From positions 682,001 to 746,000 of the forward strand of contig JAZAYU010000054.1 of assembly GCA_038501625.1 (NCBI GenBank): DNA of 64,000 bases, in the 5' to 3' direction. The DNA comes from Corbicula japonica (Eukaryota > Mollusca > Bivalvia > Venerida > Cyrenidae). The first letter of the stretch is position 1; each line of letters starts with the position of its first letter. Shown here piece after piece: positions 1 to 11,247 of the stretch. The notes below the pieces were generated by a model. That model ran no database searches. It had not been told where the DNA came from and saw only the letters and a list, made by a program, of their open reading frames with translations. The translations under genes and the position numbers were made by a program.

Positions 1-352
1 CTGGAGTACGGAGGAACTAGGTGTGGGGGTAGCCCGTATTCGTTTAGAGACTGGTCGTTCTGAATCTTCCAGTTAAAAATAGACTTTGGCCAACATGTAA
101 ATCATTCGCTGAAGCCGAGAAACATGTTTTGTTGCGACCATTTGTGACAAGAGTTGTTAACAAATGCAATAGACTCTTTTCACAATGCTCCCTCGCGGAA
201 CGGGGTGACCGATTTTTTCTTGGAATGCGTATTCAGAACGAGGCGCGGACTGCTGACTAGCATATATCAATGATAAATGCCATAGAACTGCAACCCAAAT
301 TTGTTAATTTTAGTGAACATAATACAGTGATCTTTCTACACTCCTGGTTCTA
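1..352. other. No gene seen
   Basis: No reading frame or splice-bounded exon with a recognisable domain was found here. The sequence looks like ordinary AT-rich intergenic DNA. Confidence 0.5.
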
Positions 353-458
353 AAGTTATAAAACTGATAATGAAAACCAGCCTCAAATCTCAAGTATTTG
401 ATTGGCTGAAATGGCGAGTGGTTTCCAATCTCAGTTTTATAACCTTCAGGCCAGCATT
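353..458. repeat. Foldback family R1, truncated copy
   Basis: This segment carries the module CTCAAATCTCAAG followed by GATTGGCTGAAATGGCGA and ends TCAGTTTTATAACCTT. The same module, with a second inverted arm, occurs at 40818-40926 and 41036-41168, so this is a copy that has lost part of one arm. It encodes nothing. The family assignment rests on the shared words only; no target-site duplication was identified. Confidence 0.7.
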
Positions 459-2339
459 GGTGTGAACATATCTACACAGACTTGACAAAATTTAATGATT
501 CTTCAACTAAGAATAAATACTTTATATAGATAAAGTAAACATGGTCAAGTACACATTTTATTTATTTTAGTTTTGTTCTTGCTTATCTGAAAATTATATT
601 TTAAGTTGCAAAGTATGTCTCAAAGTTATTTCACATTTTGGATTTAAAAAGTCAGATAGGGATTAATAACTCACTATTGAGGATTTGTACACACAATGCT
701 TTCTGTAAGGAATTTTGAATGTAATTATTTATTTCGACCTCAACTGCGGTGCGAATAAATTGTAAAGTCTCTCGTAACTCAAATTGAGTGTTATTGTACT
801 TATTAGTGTAGATGTAAACTTATTAACGATTATGGGACTCTAATAAAAGATAAAAATATTGTATTTTGTTCGATTTATTCCACAAAATGATCATAAGTAT
901 GTTAAACGGCCGAAGTTGTGTAACGCACACTATATTTAAGATTTTAATCGCTTTATAAAAGAATATAAAATAAGGTAAACAGGGGGCATTTCAAAATCGC
1001 TCATATTAATTTCATACAACAACGGCTTTCAAAAGTTAAATTCTTTCTTTTACTATACGAGTAAATGGACTTAACAAAAGGAGTCTGCTTTTTATATAAT
1101 AGTTGACTGCGTTCCATGAAATTCCAATTTTAACAGATTTGCGCTACATTCCATCCCTAAAAAGATCACCTCACTTTTTGCAGAATCCAAAAAAGTGGTC
1201 TGATTCCAAAAGAAGTGGTCTAAATAGCGAGGTTTCACTGTATTGAACTTTCTAGAGAACTTGTGGTGCGCTGGATAGCATTGGTGCAAGACATTACAAA
1301 TCTCTAATTGCATGATTGCGCCCCCTAAACAATCATTCGAACGATTTTTATCGAGCTAATATTTCAACTTCACGGTCAAAAATAAAATGAAAAGCTAAGG
1401 AGCTGCTATAACAAATATATCAGGCAGCTACATGTAATTAAGTGTTAAGCGACGAGGATCAAACCTGCTACCGACAAATGCTGGTCACAACTTGCCAAAT
1501 CCGCAAACCAAGACAGAAGGAGGAAACAACTTTCAAATGACAAGACAAACTGCCAAATGTGTGGAAAGTCACTTCGAGGGAAAAGAGAGTTCTGGTCGGA
1601 AAAATAAGCCTGCATTCCAGACGATGAAGTATTTTGTTTTCTTTAATTTCCAACTATTAATCTATAGCCAGTCTACAGCCCTCTCTGAATTTCATCGATA
1701 CAGACATCTCTCATAATATAGTAGGATAGACAAATGACTGTCTACAATAAAGATTTTGTTTTGATTCATAAAAATATAAAAAGGCAAACAAATTTATAAG
1801 ACTAGTGGCTAGTCCAGCAAAACATATACTTTATTCCAAAAGATATTATGATACTTAACCAATGTTTTAACTACACCAATCATATTATTTTAAATACTCG
1901 ACGTATGATCGGGGTGTAGTCTTGCAAAATCTGTAGCCAAATTCCTTGCAATCTCAATCCAGATTATTCTAACACATGTCATTTGGGTAATATGTTTACA
2001 TCACTTTATGAAGTTCATTAAGTAAAGCGATCGGCCCATTTTCTTACTAAAACTCAACGTATTCATTTGCAGGATTCACAGCGTATCGCGTGCATTATTA
2101 ATATTGCTTTTTAAAAGAAAGAAAAAAGTTTTATTTGTCAGGATCTTTCAGTCATGCGTTCTCGAACTTTTTCTAATTATTGTAATCAATAAATTTCAAT
2201 GACTATTTTAAGTCAAATCCTGCTTTAACTATCACACATCTCTTGGCTATAAAGCACCATAGAAAAAGTTAATTCATGGTTGAATTAACCTTTTGAAATA
2301 TACTAGTGTGTTGGCAACTCAACACAAACTATTCAATCA
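459..2339. other. Intergenic, no supported gene
   Basis: Several short open frames of 60-75 codons exist on both strands, but none has a domain, a convincing signal peptide or splice context. The words AAAAAGTGGTCTGATTCC and AAAAGAAGTGGTCTAAAT near 1180-1225 look like a dispersed repeat. Nothing else is supported. Confidence 0.5.
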
Positions 2340-2560
2340 ACAATTAAAATGTTGACAATATGGAGCAGCATCCCACCTGATCTCAGTTATAAAAACGTTC
2401 AATTAATCTTCCAGGTATTGCGAAGCCGAAGTCGACTTCGAATATAAAACAAAATAAATAATAAGTGTTCATCCAGTCCAAGAGATTTCACTGTGTTTTG
2501 CTTTATAAAAACTACTGGTGTAAAGGCCATTAATGAACATGACTGTAAAGTTTATAGGAA
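2340..2560 (+). repeat. Direct duplication, copy 1
   Basis: This stretch (GGAGCAGCAT...CAGTTATAAA...AATCTTCCA...TATTGCGA...CAAGAGAT) is matched in the same order and orientation, with many small differences, by 3945-4115. It is an old direct duplication about 1.6 kb apart. The match in the second copy stops close to the left end of the satellite array, which helps place the left boundary of the large foldback element. Confidence 0.55.
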
Positions 2561-3283
2561 TGTAATAATAAATAACCATTAATGTTACGGGATGGGGGTA
2601 AACGTCTTGTGGCAAATGGCTAATTGTGTTATAAACATAGATATAGTATAACAGTATATATAACGCTGTTAATTACTGGCTTTAGTTAATTCTGAAAAAA
2701 GTTTTTTTGTAAAATAAGATAGGAAAATTAACAAACAGTAATTAAAATAAATCCTAGCTGTAGTCCCTGTAATTTAAATTAAATGTTTATGTTGATTTTG
2801 AAAAAAAAACATGTTTTTAACTTTTTATGACGATATTTATAGTTCTAAATGTTGCATATTTTATAGTTTTCGCCATACGTGGTTACCTGGATCCTGGAAG
2901 TACAAATTACTGATAACATCAGCCGTGATTAATTGAAAATTGATGATGATCATATTATAAATTGAAATCATAACAAAACATGATACACATGACATATTGC
3001 TTTAATGATGATGTTTTGCTGTTTTTTTATGTTTTGTTTAAACGTTAACCATCGTTCTGTAAAGAGACCATTAATATCACATAACGGTTGAAATTATTTT
3101 TGAGCCAATGACAATGCAGTATTTTTCAAATATTTCGAACCTTAATTCTCATAAAGACGCGCGTCTGAAATGTGTTTATTATAGGTCGTTTTCCTCCATA
3201 ATATTGTTCGAACATTTATTGATAAACATGTATAGTTCGTCGACGATCTTCTACAGTGTTCAAGGAGGCGTGATTTAGAAAGT

Positions 3284-3541
3284 GTGAAAATGGAAATTCT
3301 TATAAATATTTTAGCTTTGACTTGTTTGGCTTATGATAATCTTCTTAAATTTCTTAACTCTTTATTTCATATATACGTCTTTTATCACATAGGCCACCAG
3401 TTTAGATCAAGATCACCTATTAAATCAATGTCATCTGATCAGTACTTTATACTTTTTGTCACAAATAACCTAGTGAATCTAACAGGGAGAAGTGTCGGTC
3501 GTGATCAGACTACACGGACGAGTCAGTTGATCCGGAAATAA
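3284..3541 (+). other. Short open frame with hydrophobic start, doubtful
   Basis: An ATG at 3290 opens a frame whose first residues are hydrophobic (MEILINILALTCLAY), resembling a signal peptide. The remaining residues show no domain and no cysteine pattern, and no donor site follows the hydrophobic stretch. It could be a lone leader exon of an unseen gene or chance. No function is proposed. Confidence 0.15.
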
Positions 3542-3858
3542 ACTATTTTACTATGCCATAAAATTTTTCTTAATGAATAAAGGGTAAAATGGAACTTCCA
3601 CGGTTGAAACCTTGTTACTCAAAGCAATGATAGACTGCTACACAGGTTTTTTTTCCTGAGAATCAGTAATGTTCACATGTTGTTTTCAGATAAAGAAATT
3701 TCATAATTCACTTTCTAAAATATTCTCTCAGTATGTTTACGGGCCATTGAATGACAAAACTACTTTCACTTTGACTATTGATTTTTGCATACCCATATAT
3801 GGTTATTTAGGCGGCGACTGTTTTGTCAGTAACAAAAATAATTTCGACCATTATATAC

Positions 3859-3926
3859 GTTATAGTTTATTTTGAGGCTTGTATGAAAAATTAAACGGTC
3901 ATACAAGCCTGAAAATAAACTATAAC
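3859..3926. repeat. Near-perfect 28-bp hairpin
   Basis: The left arm 3859-3886 (GTTATAGTTTATTTTGAGGC and onward) and the right arm 3899-3926 are reverse complements with one mismatch, separated by a 12-nt loop. An RNA read through here would form a 28-bp stem. It may be a minimal foldback MITE or a small-RNA precursor; nothing in the sequence decides. Confidence 0.8.
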
Positions 3927-3944
3927 CTATACATACTAAAAAGC

Positions 3945-4115
3945 AAATTAGACAATGTCGAGCAGCTTATCGCAGTTATAGATATGCTAAAATAATCTTC
4001 CATTATTGCGAGGTCTTCTTATGAAAAAATGTTTGATATTAAGTTTTCACACAGTCAAAGAGATCACAGAGTGTTTTAACATAGTGTTTAGGCCAATAAT
4101 AAACATGGTTGTAAG
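3945..4115 (+). repeat. Direct duplication, copy 2
   Basis: This is the diverged second copy of 2340-2560, in the same orientation. Similarity ends near TGTAAGTTAG at about 4110-4118, just before the foldback terminus at 4124. Confidence 0.55.
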
Positions 4116-4123
4116 TTAGCAGT

Positions 4124-5282
4124 GTGAAGTTAGCAGTAAGCAGTGACAGCAGTGACAGCAGTAAAATGATATCACTGCCGCAGTGACAGCAGTAGCAGCA
4201 GTAAGATCGTTTTTACTGCGGCAGTAACAGCAGTGACAGCAGTAAGATCGTTTTTACTGCGGCAGTAACAGCAGTGACAGCAGTAAGATCGTTTTTACTG
4301 CGGCAGTAACAGCAGTGACAACAGTAAAATCGTTTTTACTGCGGCAGTAACAGCAGTGACAACAGTAAGATCGTTTTTACTGCTGCAGTGACAGCAGTAG
4401 CAGCAGTAAGATCGTTTTTACTGCGGCAGTAACAGTAGTGACAGCAGTAAGATCGTTTTTACTGCGGCAGTAGCAGCAGTGACAGCAGTAAGATCGTTTT
4501 TACTGCGGCAGTAACAGCAGTGACAACAGTAAAATCGTTTTTACTGCGGCAGTAACAGCAGTGACAACAGTAAGATCGTTTTTACTGCTGCAGTAACAGC
4601 AGTGACATCAGTAAGATCGTTTTTACTGCGGCAGTAACATCAGTTACAGCAGTAAGATGATCTTACTGCCGCAGTAAGATCAGTTACAGCAGTGAGATGT
4701 TCTAAAACCACAAAAAAACATCTTACTGCCACAGTAAGATCAGTTACAGCAGTAAGATCATCTTACTGCCGCTCAGATCATCTTACTGCCGCAGTAAGAT
4801 CAGTAAGAGCAGTAAGATGATCATAGATTTAGCAAAACCATATAAAAATTATCTTACTGCTGCAGTTACAGCAGTGACAGCAGTAAGATCATCTTACTGC
4901 CGCTGTAAGATCAGTTACAGCAGTAAGATGATCTTACTGCCGCAGTAAGAATAGTTACAGCAGTAAGATTTCCAAAAAACCACAAAAAAATCATCTTACT
5001 GCCGCAGTAAGATCAGTTACAGCAGTAAGATCATCTTACTGTCGCAGTAAGATCAGTATGATCAGTAAGATGTTCTTAGATTTAACAAAACAATATAAAA
5101 ATTATCTTACTGCCGCAGTTACAGCAGTGACAGCAGTAAGATCATATTACTGCCGCAGTAAGATCAGTTACAGCAGTAAGATGATCTTACTGCCGCAGTA
5201 AGATCAGTTACAGCAGTGAGATGTTCTAATACCACAAAAAATCATCTTACTGCCGCAGTAATAGCAGTGACAGCAGTAAGAT
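4124..5282 (+). repeat. Satellite array, left arm outer part
   Basis: Tandem units are built on TTACTGCnGCAGTAA, an odd-length palindrome, alternating with CAGCAGTGACAGCAGTAA. From about 4190 to 4640 the units are about 40 bp and contain GATCGTTTTTACTGCGGCAG. After that they become the longer type with GAGATGTTCTAAAACCAC and TTTAACAAAACAATATAAAA spacers. Open frames here are translations of the repeat and are not genes. Confidence 0.9.
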
Positions 5283-5304
5283 ACGAAAGACCGGTGGTGA
5301 CTTC

Positions 5305-5655
5305 ACTATTCAGACTTCAAACTTCACACTTCGTACTTCAGACTTCACACTTCATAGATAAATACTATATGATTATTATAGCATCGTGTCTCATAGTTCA
5401 CACTTCAAACTTCACACTTCAGACTTCACACTTCATACTTCACACTTCACACTTCTCAGTTCAAACTTCACACTTCAAACTTCACACTTCATACTTCACA
5501 CTTCAAACTTCACACTTCAAACTTCACACTTCACACTTCACACTTCACACTTCATACTTCACACTTCACACTTCAAACTTCATACTTCACATTTCAAACT
5601 TCACAGTTCACACTTCACAGTTCACACTTCACAGTTCACACTTCATGCTTCGTGC
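5305..5655 (+). repeat. Left subterminal ACTTC repeat array
   Basis: About 350 bp of ten-base-scale repeats of the form ACTTCACACTTCAAACTTC. It mirrors, in inverted orientation, the GAAGTGTGAAGTATGAAG array at 10918-11225. Together they make long imperfect terminal arms of the transposon. One 50-bp stretch at 5356-5395 breaks the periodicity. Confidence 0.9.
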
Positions 5656-8267
5656 TTCAACAAATCAAGGTTCAAAGTTCGAATGACGTCACACGATTAG
5701 CAAAATAAATAGTTAGGTCAAAACGTTTGGCTACTTATTGCTTTGTTACATGTAGGTTAAATATGTACAATGCAAATAAAGGATAGGTTTTCACCAACTC
5801 TGTTTTGGTAATCTCCAGGGCTTTGTTAAAAGGACTTTGAATTAACAAAATGCCTTTATTTGTTCTATATTTTTATTTAAACAATAAAACAATCTGCACT
5901 TAAATATTCCAAAATCATTAAAGCCTTGAGGAGCCACGTTGCCTTTCCTTTTACTGCCCTTCCAGAAAATAGAATATGCATTTCATCTGTCTAGGTATAA
6001 TTTGGACTTCCAGTGTTACGTCACAGAAACTCATATTTGGTGGTTGTTTCATGGATACATACTAGTTTTATGTTACAGGAAATTGTGATTGTCAAATAGC
6101 TGCTGCAAGTGTGATAATAACGATGAATACAATGTACTTACTGGGAATCGAAACATTCGCCCTTTTTTATTGCCACAAACTAGAATGACTTGCAAGCATG
6201 CACACTATTTAGTGTGCTGCTAAAAGTAACATAAAACATTTGTTATTTTTTTCAAGTCTGTCACCGAATGTACTACCTACTGATAAATTACATTTAATTT
6301 TTTATTATTACAATCTGGTTTTACAATAATATATAATTGCTTGTGTTAATAACAAGAATAATGGCAATTGTAATGGAAAATATAGTCAGCATTGGAATAA
6401 AGCAGTTATTTTTTTTAAATATCAGCTGTGCTACATGAATATAGCTTTTGTTCCCTCTTAATTCAGAAATTGTTATTGGGGAGATTTTACATGTATCGAT
6501 CTCTGTTTGGATCGTAAGTAGCTTTGTTTAGATTGCATGTTGATGTATTTCCATTATGGTTGGTTTTACAAAAAATGAGGCTAGCAGATGAATACTCTTG
6601 CCATTATGACCACTACGGTTGGTGTTTGTATGTTTTCGAATGTTAAAGACTATTTCGATTGTTCAATTTTTGAGTTTAATCTGGAAGAGGATGTTGTTCT
6701 GAGCATTTTCCTGTATTTTGTTGTTGTTACTTTTGTTTGAATCGTTTATAAATTTTCTTCTGGTAAAAACCAGCACCGTTGTTTTCATATATTCTGTAAA
6801 TAAACAAATGATTTTAGCAAAATTCGGTAGTCCACTGTGCACAAACAATATGTGTAATCTTTTGTTTATTTCAGCTGTGTGATGTTAAGTGATCTTGTAG
6901 AAAATATAGAAGTGTGCATTAAGTATATACATCTTGATCATTTGTCTAAGAAGGAAATTTGATATTAAACCAGCATAAAATTGAAACTTTTTCAAAGAAA
7001 TTTAATGTTGTGAATTATTCAACTATTTATTCCCAACATGATTGGATTCCCCCTTTGGGAATTTCACAGTCAATACTCATCTTAAAGTACATAAATATCT
7101 TATGGTGTATACTAGAAGTGTCAGTTGTCACCCTTTTAATCCTCAAAATAACTCCATAACATGACATAGTGTTTTATTTTATAAAAAAAAAAAGCATTTT
7201 GTAGACACATTTTGTATAGAGAGTGGGTTTGGAAAAGAGTTGACATACATGTATAATTATTTTTTAAACAAGTGTTAAACATTATTATACGTTTAAACAA
7301 GCAGATGATTGCATGTTATGGTTTGAATATCCTTTTGGTTTATTTATTTTTGTAAATCACAATGCCTTATTAAAGAGATAAAGAAGACATCAAAGGTTTT
7401 ACTTCATTAATGATACCAGTCCCACGTTTCATGGAATCCATAAAGGATGTGGCCCAGGATGCTTCCTTCAGCTGAACTGAGGATGTTTCTAGTCTATACT
7501 CGGCAAAAGTAAATCTTATCCACTTTAAAATTAGAAAACGAACATTCAAATTATTTCTTTTAAATAATATGCATTTTCATAGTTTATGTTATTGCAAAAA
7601 ATTTCTTTAAAAAGTATAGTCACGACTTGGTTATCTGTTCCTTTTTTTATAACAACGGTTTCAGGAAGAAGTAAGTGGTTCTAAAAATATTTATGTTTAT
7701 TAAAAAATCAATTTCTTAGGTTCTCGTGGTTCATAAAATCACAAAACATTTGTTTATAAAACAAGTAGTGCTCCATAAACATTGCTAGAAATTTAAAACA
7801 GCCAATTACCTCCGTTTCGATTCAAAGTACTGTGTATTAAAATCATTTATTAATTGTTATTCAGTCGCTCAGTTCTCTGTGTGGAAAACAAGCAATTTAA
7901 CTAAAAAACAACAACTGAAGTGTAATAATAAAACACTATTCTGTGTGTACCGTATTAAATAAAAATACCTTGATGAAAAAATAAGCATTAAAGTGGATAC
8001 TTCTTAATTTTACTCAGTAAAGTAAGATTTAAGCTGGCAGGGGATTGATCGAAGACTGAGAATAGAAAATGACGCAGTTTGAATGGGGTCTAAAATATGA
8101 AAATATTGTTTAGATATGATTTTGTTTAGTTCTCCAGGACTAACATCTCAATACTTTTTAGAAACAATGCTGTCATTTCATTCATAGCGCAACTGAAGAC
8201 AAACTTGACTTGAAAAAGAAACAGCAGCAAACAAACAATAACCTAGTCAGTGTTAAAAGCTCTCTAG
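5656..8267. other. Transposon interior, no gene seen
   Basis: This is AT-rich sequence between the left subterminal array and the 8268 hairpin. Short frames exist, the longest about 65 codons, without recognisable domains. A second element-encoded gene could have decayed here but cannot be shown. Confidence 0.5.
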
Positions 8268-8354
8268 AACATATCGAGGGGTCAGTGCAAGACTATTGTA
8301 ACTTCTTTATTTCAATGTAGTTACAATAGTCTTGCACTGACCCCTCGATATGTT
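8268..8354. repeat. Perfect 36-bp hairpin
   Basis: Arms 8268-8303 (AACATATCGAGGGGTCAGTG and onward) and 8319-8354 are exact reverse complements over all 36 bases, with a 15-nt loop. The absence of any mismatch in an otherwise decayed transposon interior suggests a recent insertion or gene conversion. A transcript of either strand would be a long perfect stem. Confidence 0.9.
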
Positions 8355-8619
8355 ATTTGCTTAAAATCCGATTCTACTTAAATAAAATTTACTGGACTTG
8401 ACTTCATTAGGAAAACATTATCCTAAATTGAGCTAAGAGCAGCTGTTGCATGGCGCGGGAGTTTCATCAATGTTTTATCAAACTTAAGAAAGCACGGTTT
8501 AACATTTACACCTCGTACTGTAACATTAAATGTTAACGGAGTGACCTATAACGACAGGGATCATCTAGAATGTGGTGTCATTTAACGTCAAGTCCACCCT
8601 GCCCTAACCCAAAGCAAAA

Positions 8620-8684
8620 ACGATTGAATGAACGACCTTCGGATTAATAGTAAAGTGCCCCGCTAACTGAGCTACCGCAGCGGT
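8620..8684 (-). repeat. tRNA-like SINE head
   Basis: On the minus strand the sequence reads GCTGCGGTAGCTCAGTTAGC, then a stem-loop region with ACTATTAATCCGAAGGTCG. This has the layout of a tRNA 5' half with an A box (TAGCTCAGTTAG) and an anticodon-like loop. The T-arm is degenerate, so it is a tRNA-derived SINE remnant rather than a working tRNA. Confidence 0.55.
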
Positions 8685-9353
8685 TCTTAATGGCCTCCTA
8701 GTGCATCATGCCAAAATGCTTTCCACGACTTCTTGCGAGTAGAACGCTTTGTTATTCAAGGTTCGAAAATGTTTCATCAGACGATAGCTTGCGGGAAACC
8801 GCAAATACGAGTACGTTTGTTCAAGAATGACGTCTCTGGAAAGTTTTTAACTTCTACCTAGTAACAAGAAAAATGTATATGAAACCATTTGATCAACATA
8901 TGTAAGTTGGTAGTAAAGTGGTAACTATTTTGAGTTTGAATATATGTATGGAGAGGTTGAAAGCTGGATATGTAAACAGTGTTTACAAAATAATACTTTT
9001 AATCAATTATTTTCAACATTCAAAAGGACACGATCATTTTGCATGGGTTGTCTATTTTCACATTCAAATCACGCCCTTTGTGATACATCTTTGCGCCTCT
9101 TAATTTCGCCCGTGACAGATCCTGCGATTCATCAATGGCGGATATTAGTTTTTTATAAACAGTGGAATAAATGACAATATGTGTTTTTTCTATTTTCTAT
9201 ATTATTATTCAATATATTCTTATATTCACAGAAAATCTCTAAGCTTCGATATAATCTCTATGTAGAGATCAAATGCTTCTTCCGTGGAAGATGGCAACGT
9301 CGGGTTTACTAGCTGGAACAATCTGCAGAATTCAGGAAAGCTCCCTTCTAGAT

Positions 9354-10404
9354 TTAATGGTTGGGAATACAACTCATACACACATAAATTTCGTCTTCAT
9401 AAAAGTTGTGACTGTAACTTGAAGTGTTATAAAATTCTGGTAATTCAGGCTTTCCTACTGGACCATTATTTTTTCCACGGGAAATATCATGAACATTCCA
9501 CTCATTAGCGAAGTTTTCCAATTCTCGTCTTATTATTGGTGTGAAGCAGTACATTAGACAACGTCTTTGAAAAATATCCCCATCACAGTAAATATTGTTG
9601 TCTCTCATGTCTTTGAAAAAAATGATCCAAAAGTCAAGACACTGACGTCGTAACATTCTCCACATTGATTATATTCTTTGATTGGAGGTTTTTTTACCGT
9701 GAATAAAGCTCTTTTCTGCTGAATGATCACGATTGTGATTATACCGAAAATATATCTGAAGCAGACGAACCGTTGTATTTTCTTCGCCCATGTCACTACG
9801 TATCATTGCTGGAACCCTGCAACCACTGTTCTTTATAGCCTGCAGAAAATACCCAGAGATTATTTAGGGATTGTTATTACTTTGACCCACTTCGAGCCAC
9901 AAAATTTTCCGAATAAATCCATCGCAAATCCAAAAAGTTTTATTTTGTCATAACCGTCTATATGCCAAATAACGTCCAGACAAGGACAGGAATATTGACG
10001 ACGAAGTAAGCGCTTAGCCTTTCTTCTTTCCATATCCTCTGGGCAAGCGTAGTACTGTTGATCTACGAACACCATACACTCTCTTCAATCTTTTCCAGAT
10101 TGTTTTATAATCTAAGCAAAGACCACTTCCAGAAAGTTCTTTTAAAATGGCACTGATAATAATTTCAATTGGAGACTCCGAGACTCTTCTTTGTAAGTCC
10201 ATCCGCTTCAACAGCCTTTTTAAATTTCTGTAAATTATCTTAAATCCATGTTTCAGAGCGGACAAAATTTCCTTGTATTTGTAGCCAAGAAAGAAGTAAT
10301 GCATGATGTTCCATTTTTTATTGACACGATTGCTAACTTCGTTAGCCGGCAGGAAACGCAGCATATACCTGGCAGATAATCGAACACATTCACAGTATTG
10401 TGAC
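9354..10404 (-). pseudogene. DDE (rve-type) integrase of the transposon, broken
   Basis: Read from 10404 (after an acceptor TTTTCAG) downward, conceptual fragments follow the order of a eukaryotic integrase family common in fish, cnidarian and mollusc transposons. They are a helix-turn-helix-like part (YFFLGYKYKEIL), RLLRRQYS, then WHIDGYDK with the first catalytic Asp, RSDMGEEN with the second, and NQRI where the third catalytic residue, Glu, is expected, then a C-terminal part with RMLRRQCLDFW. The coding frame shifts near 10040 and again near 9870. There is a stop after NNP, and the expected Glu codon reads TAA. It is therefore inactive. It would have cut and joined the transposon ends in the nucleus. 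The family assignment is from motif memory. Confidence 0.75.
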
Positions 10405-10917
10405 CTGAAAATTAAAAAGAATCGTTTAAAAGTTTAAACTTTGTAAAAATAATTGAACCACGAATAGATTGTTTTAAGAAAAAAAAAACAACTTAAGTTT
10501 ATTTTAAATATTTTACATGTTGACAATAAAAATCTTTATTTTATTCATTTTAGGACAGTGTTTTCTAAACAGTTAAATTTGTCATGCAGCGATTGTTTTA
10601 ATGATATATTTCATTGTCAAAACAATGTTCTTGTTACAGTTATCAAGTCAAGATTATCTAGTTTTTAGTTATTTTATCGTTAGAAACTCCATTTAATGTA
10701 ACATTAATAAATAAGATTATGAATAACAACATCGGGAAATATGTTAACAATTTTAGAACAGTTCCAAAAAAAATACAGCTGTATAAAAAACTTACCATTA
10801 CGCTAAAATTCTTGTAAGCCATGGAGTAGGAAATTTGGTGATTCACTAAGGTTAAACTGGTAAAGTGCGCCTTTATAACATCCTGATGACGTCAAGTCAC
10901 GTGATTTACAGAATCGC
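10405..10917. other. Transposon interior, no gene seen
   Basis: This is AT-rich sequence upstream of the integrase acceptor. The start of the integrase gene, presumably one more 5' exon, should lie here or further out but cannot be identified. Confidence 0.4.
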
Positions 10918-11225
10918 GAAGTGTGAAGTGTGATGTTTGAAGTGTGAAGTTTGAAGTGTGAAGTATGAGGTGTTAAGTATGAAGTGTGAAGTATGAAGTT
11001 TGAAGTATGAAGTGTGAAGTTTGAAGTATGAAGTATGAAGTGTGAAGTATGAAGTGTGAAGTGTGAAGTGTAAAGTGTGAAGTATGAAGTTTGAAGTATG
11101 AAGTGTGAAGTATGAAGTATGAAGTGTGAAGTATGAAGTCTGAAGTATGAAGTGTGAAGTGTGAAGTCTGAAATGTGAAGTATGAAATGTGAAGTCTGAA
11201 GTGCGAAGTGTGAAGTATGAATGTT
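10918..11225 (-). repeat. Right subterminal ACTTC repeat array
   Basis: About 310 bp of GAAGTGTGAAGTATGAAG repeats form the inverted counterpart of 5305-5655. The open frame on the minus strand is a translation of the repeat. Confidence 0.9.
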
Positions 11226-11247
11226 GAAGTCACCACCGGTCTTTCGT

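Larger units (their letters stand above)
5283..11247 (-). mobile_element. DNA transposon with DDE integrase relic, IS3EU-like
   Basis: A 5965-bp element interrupts the satellite. Its ends are a perfect 22-bp inverted repeat starting ACGAAAGACCGGTGGTGA (5283-5304 and 11226-11247). The flanks carry AGTAAGAT at 5275-5282 and again at 11248-11255, an 8-bp target duplication; counting one more base into each terminus gives 23-bp repeats starting TACG and a 6-bp duplication GTAAGA. Inside each terminus is a long subterminal array of ACTTC-type repeats in inverted orientation. The interior holds a broken integrase on the minus strand. Removing the element restores a normal satellite unit. The superfamily name is from memory of similar integrases and is tentative. 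Confidence 0.85.

Noticed and set aside
5216..5700. Frames rich in HTSHFTLQTS
   Set aside because: They are translations of the ACTTC micro-repeat in the transposon arm.
8620..8684. Functional tRNA gene
   Set aside because: The A box is good but the T-arm and acceptor pairing are degenerate, so it is annotated as a SINE head.
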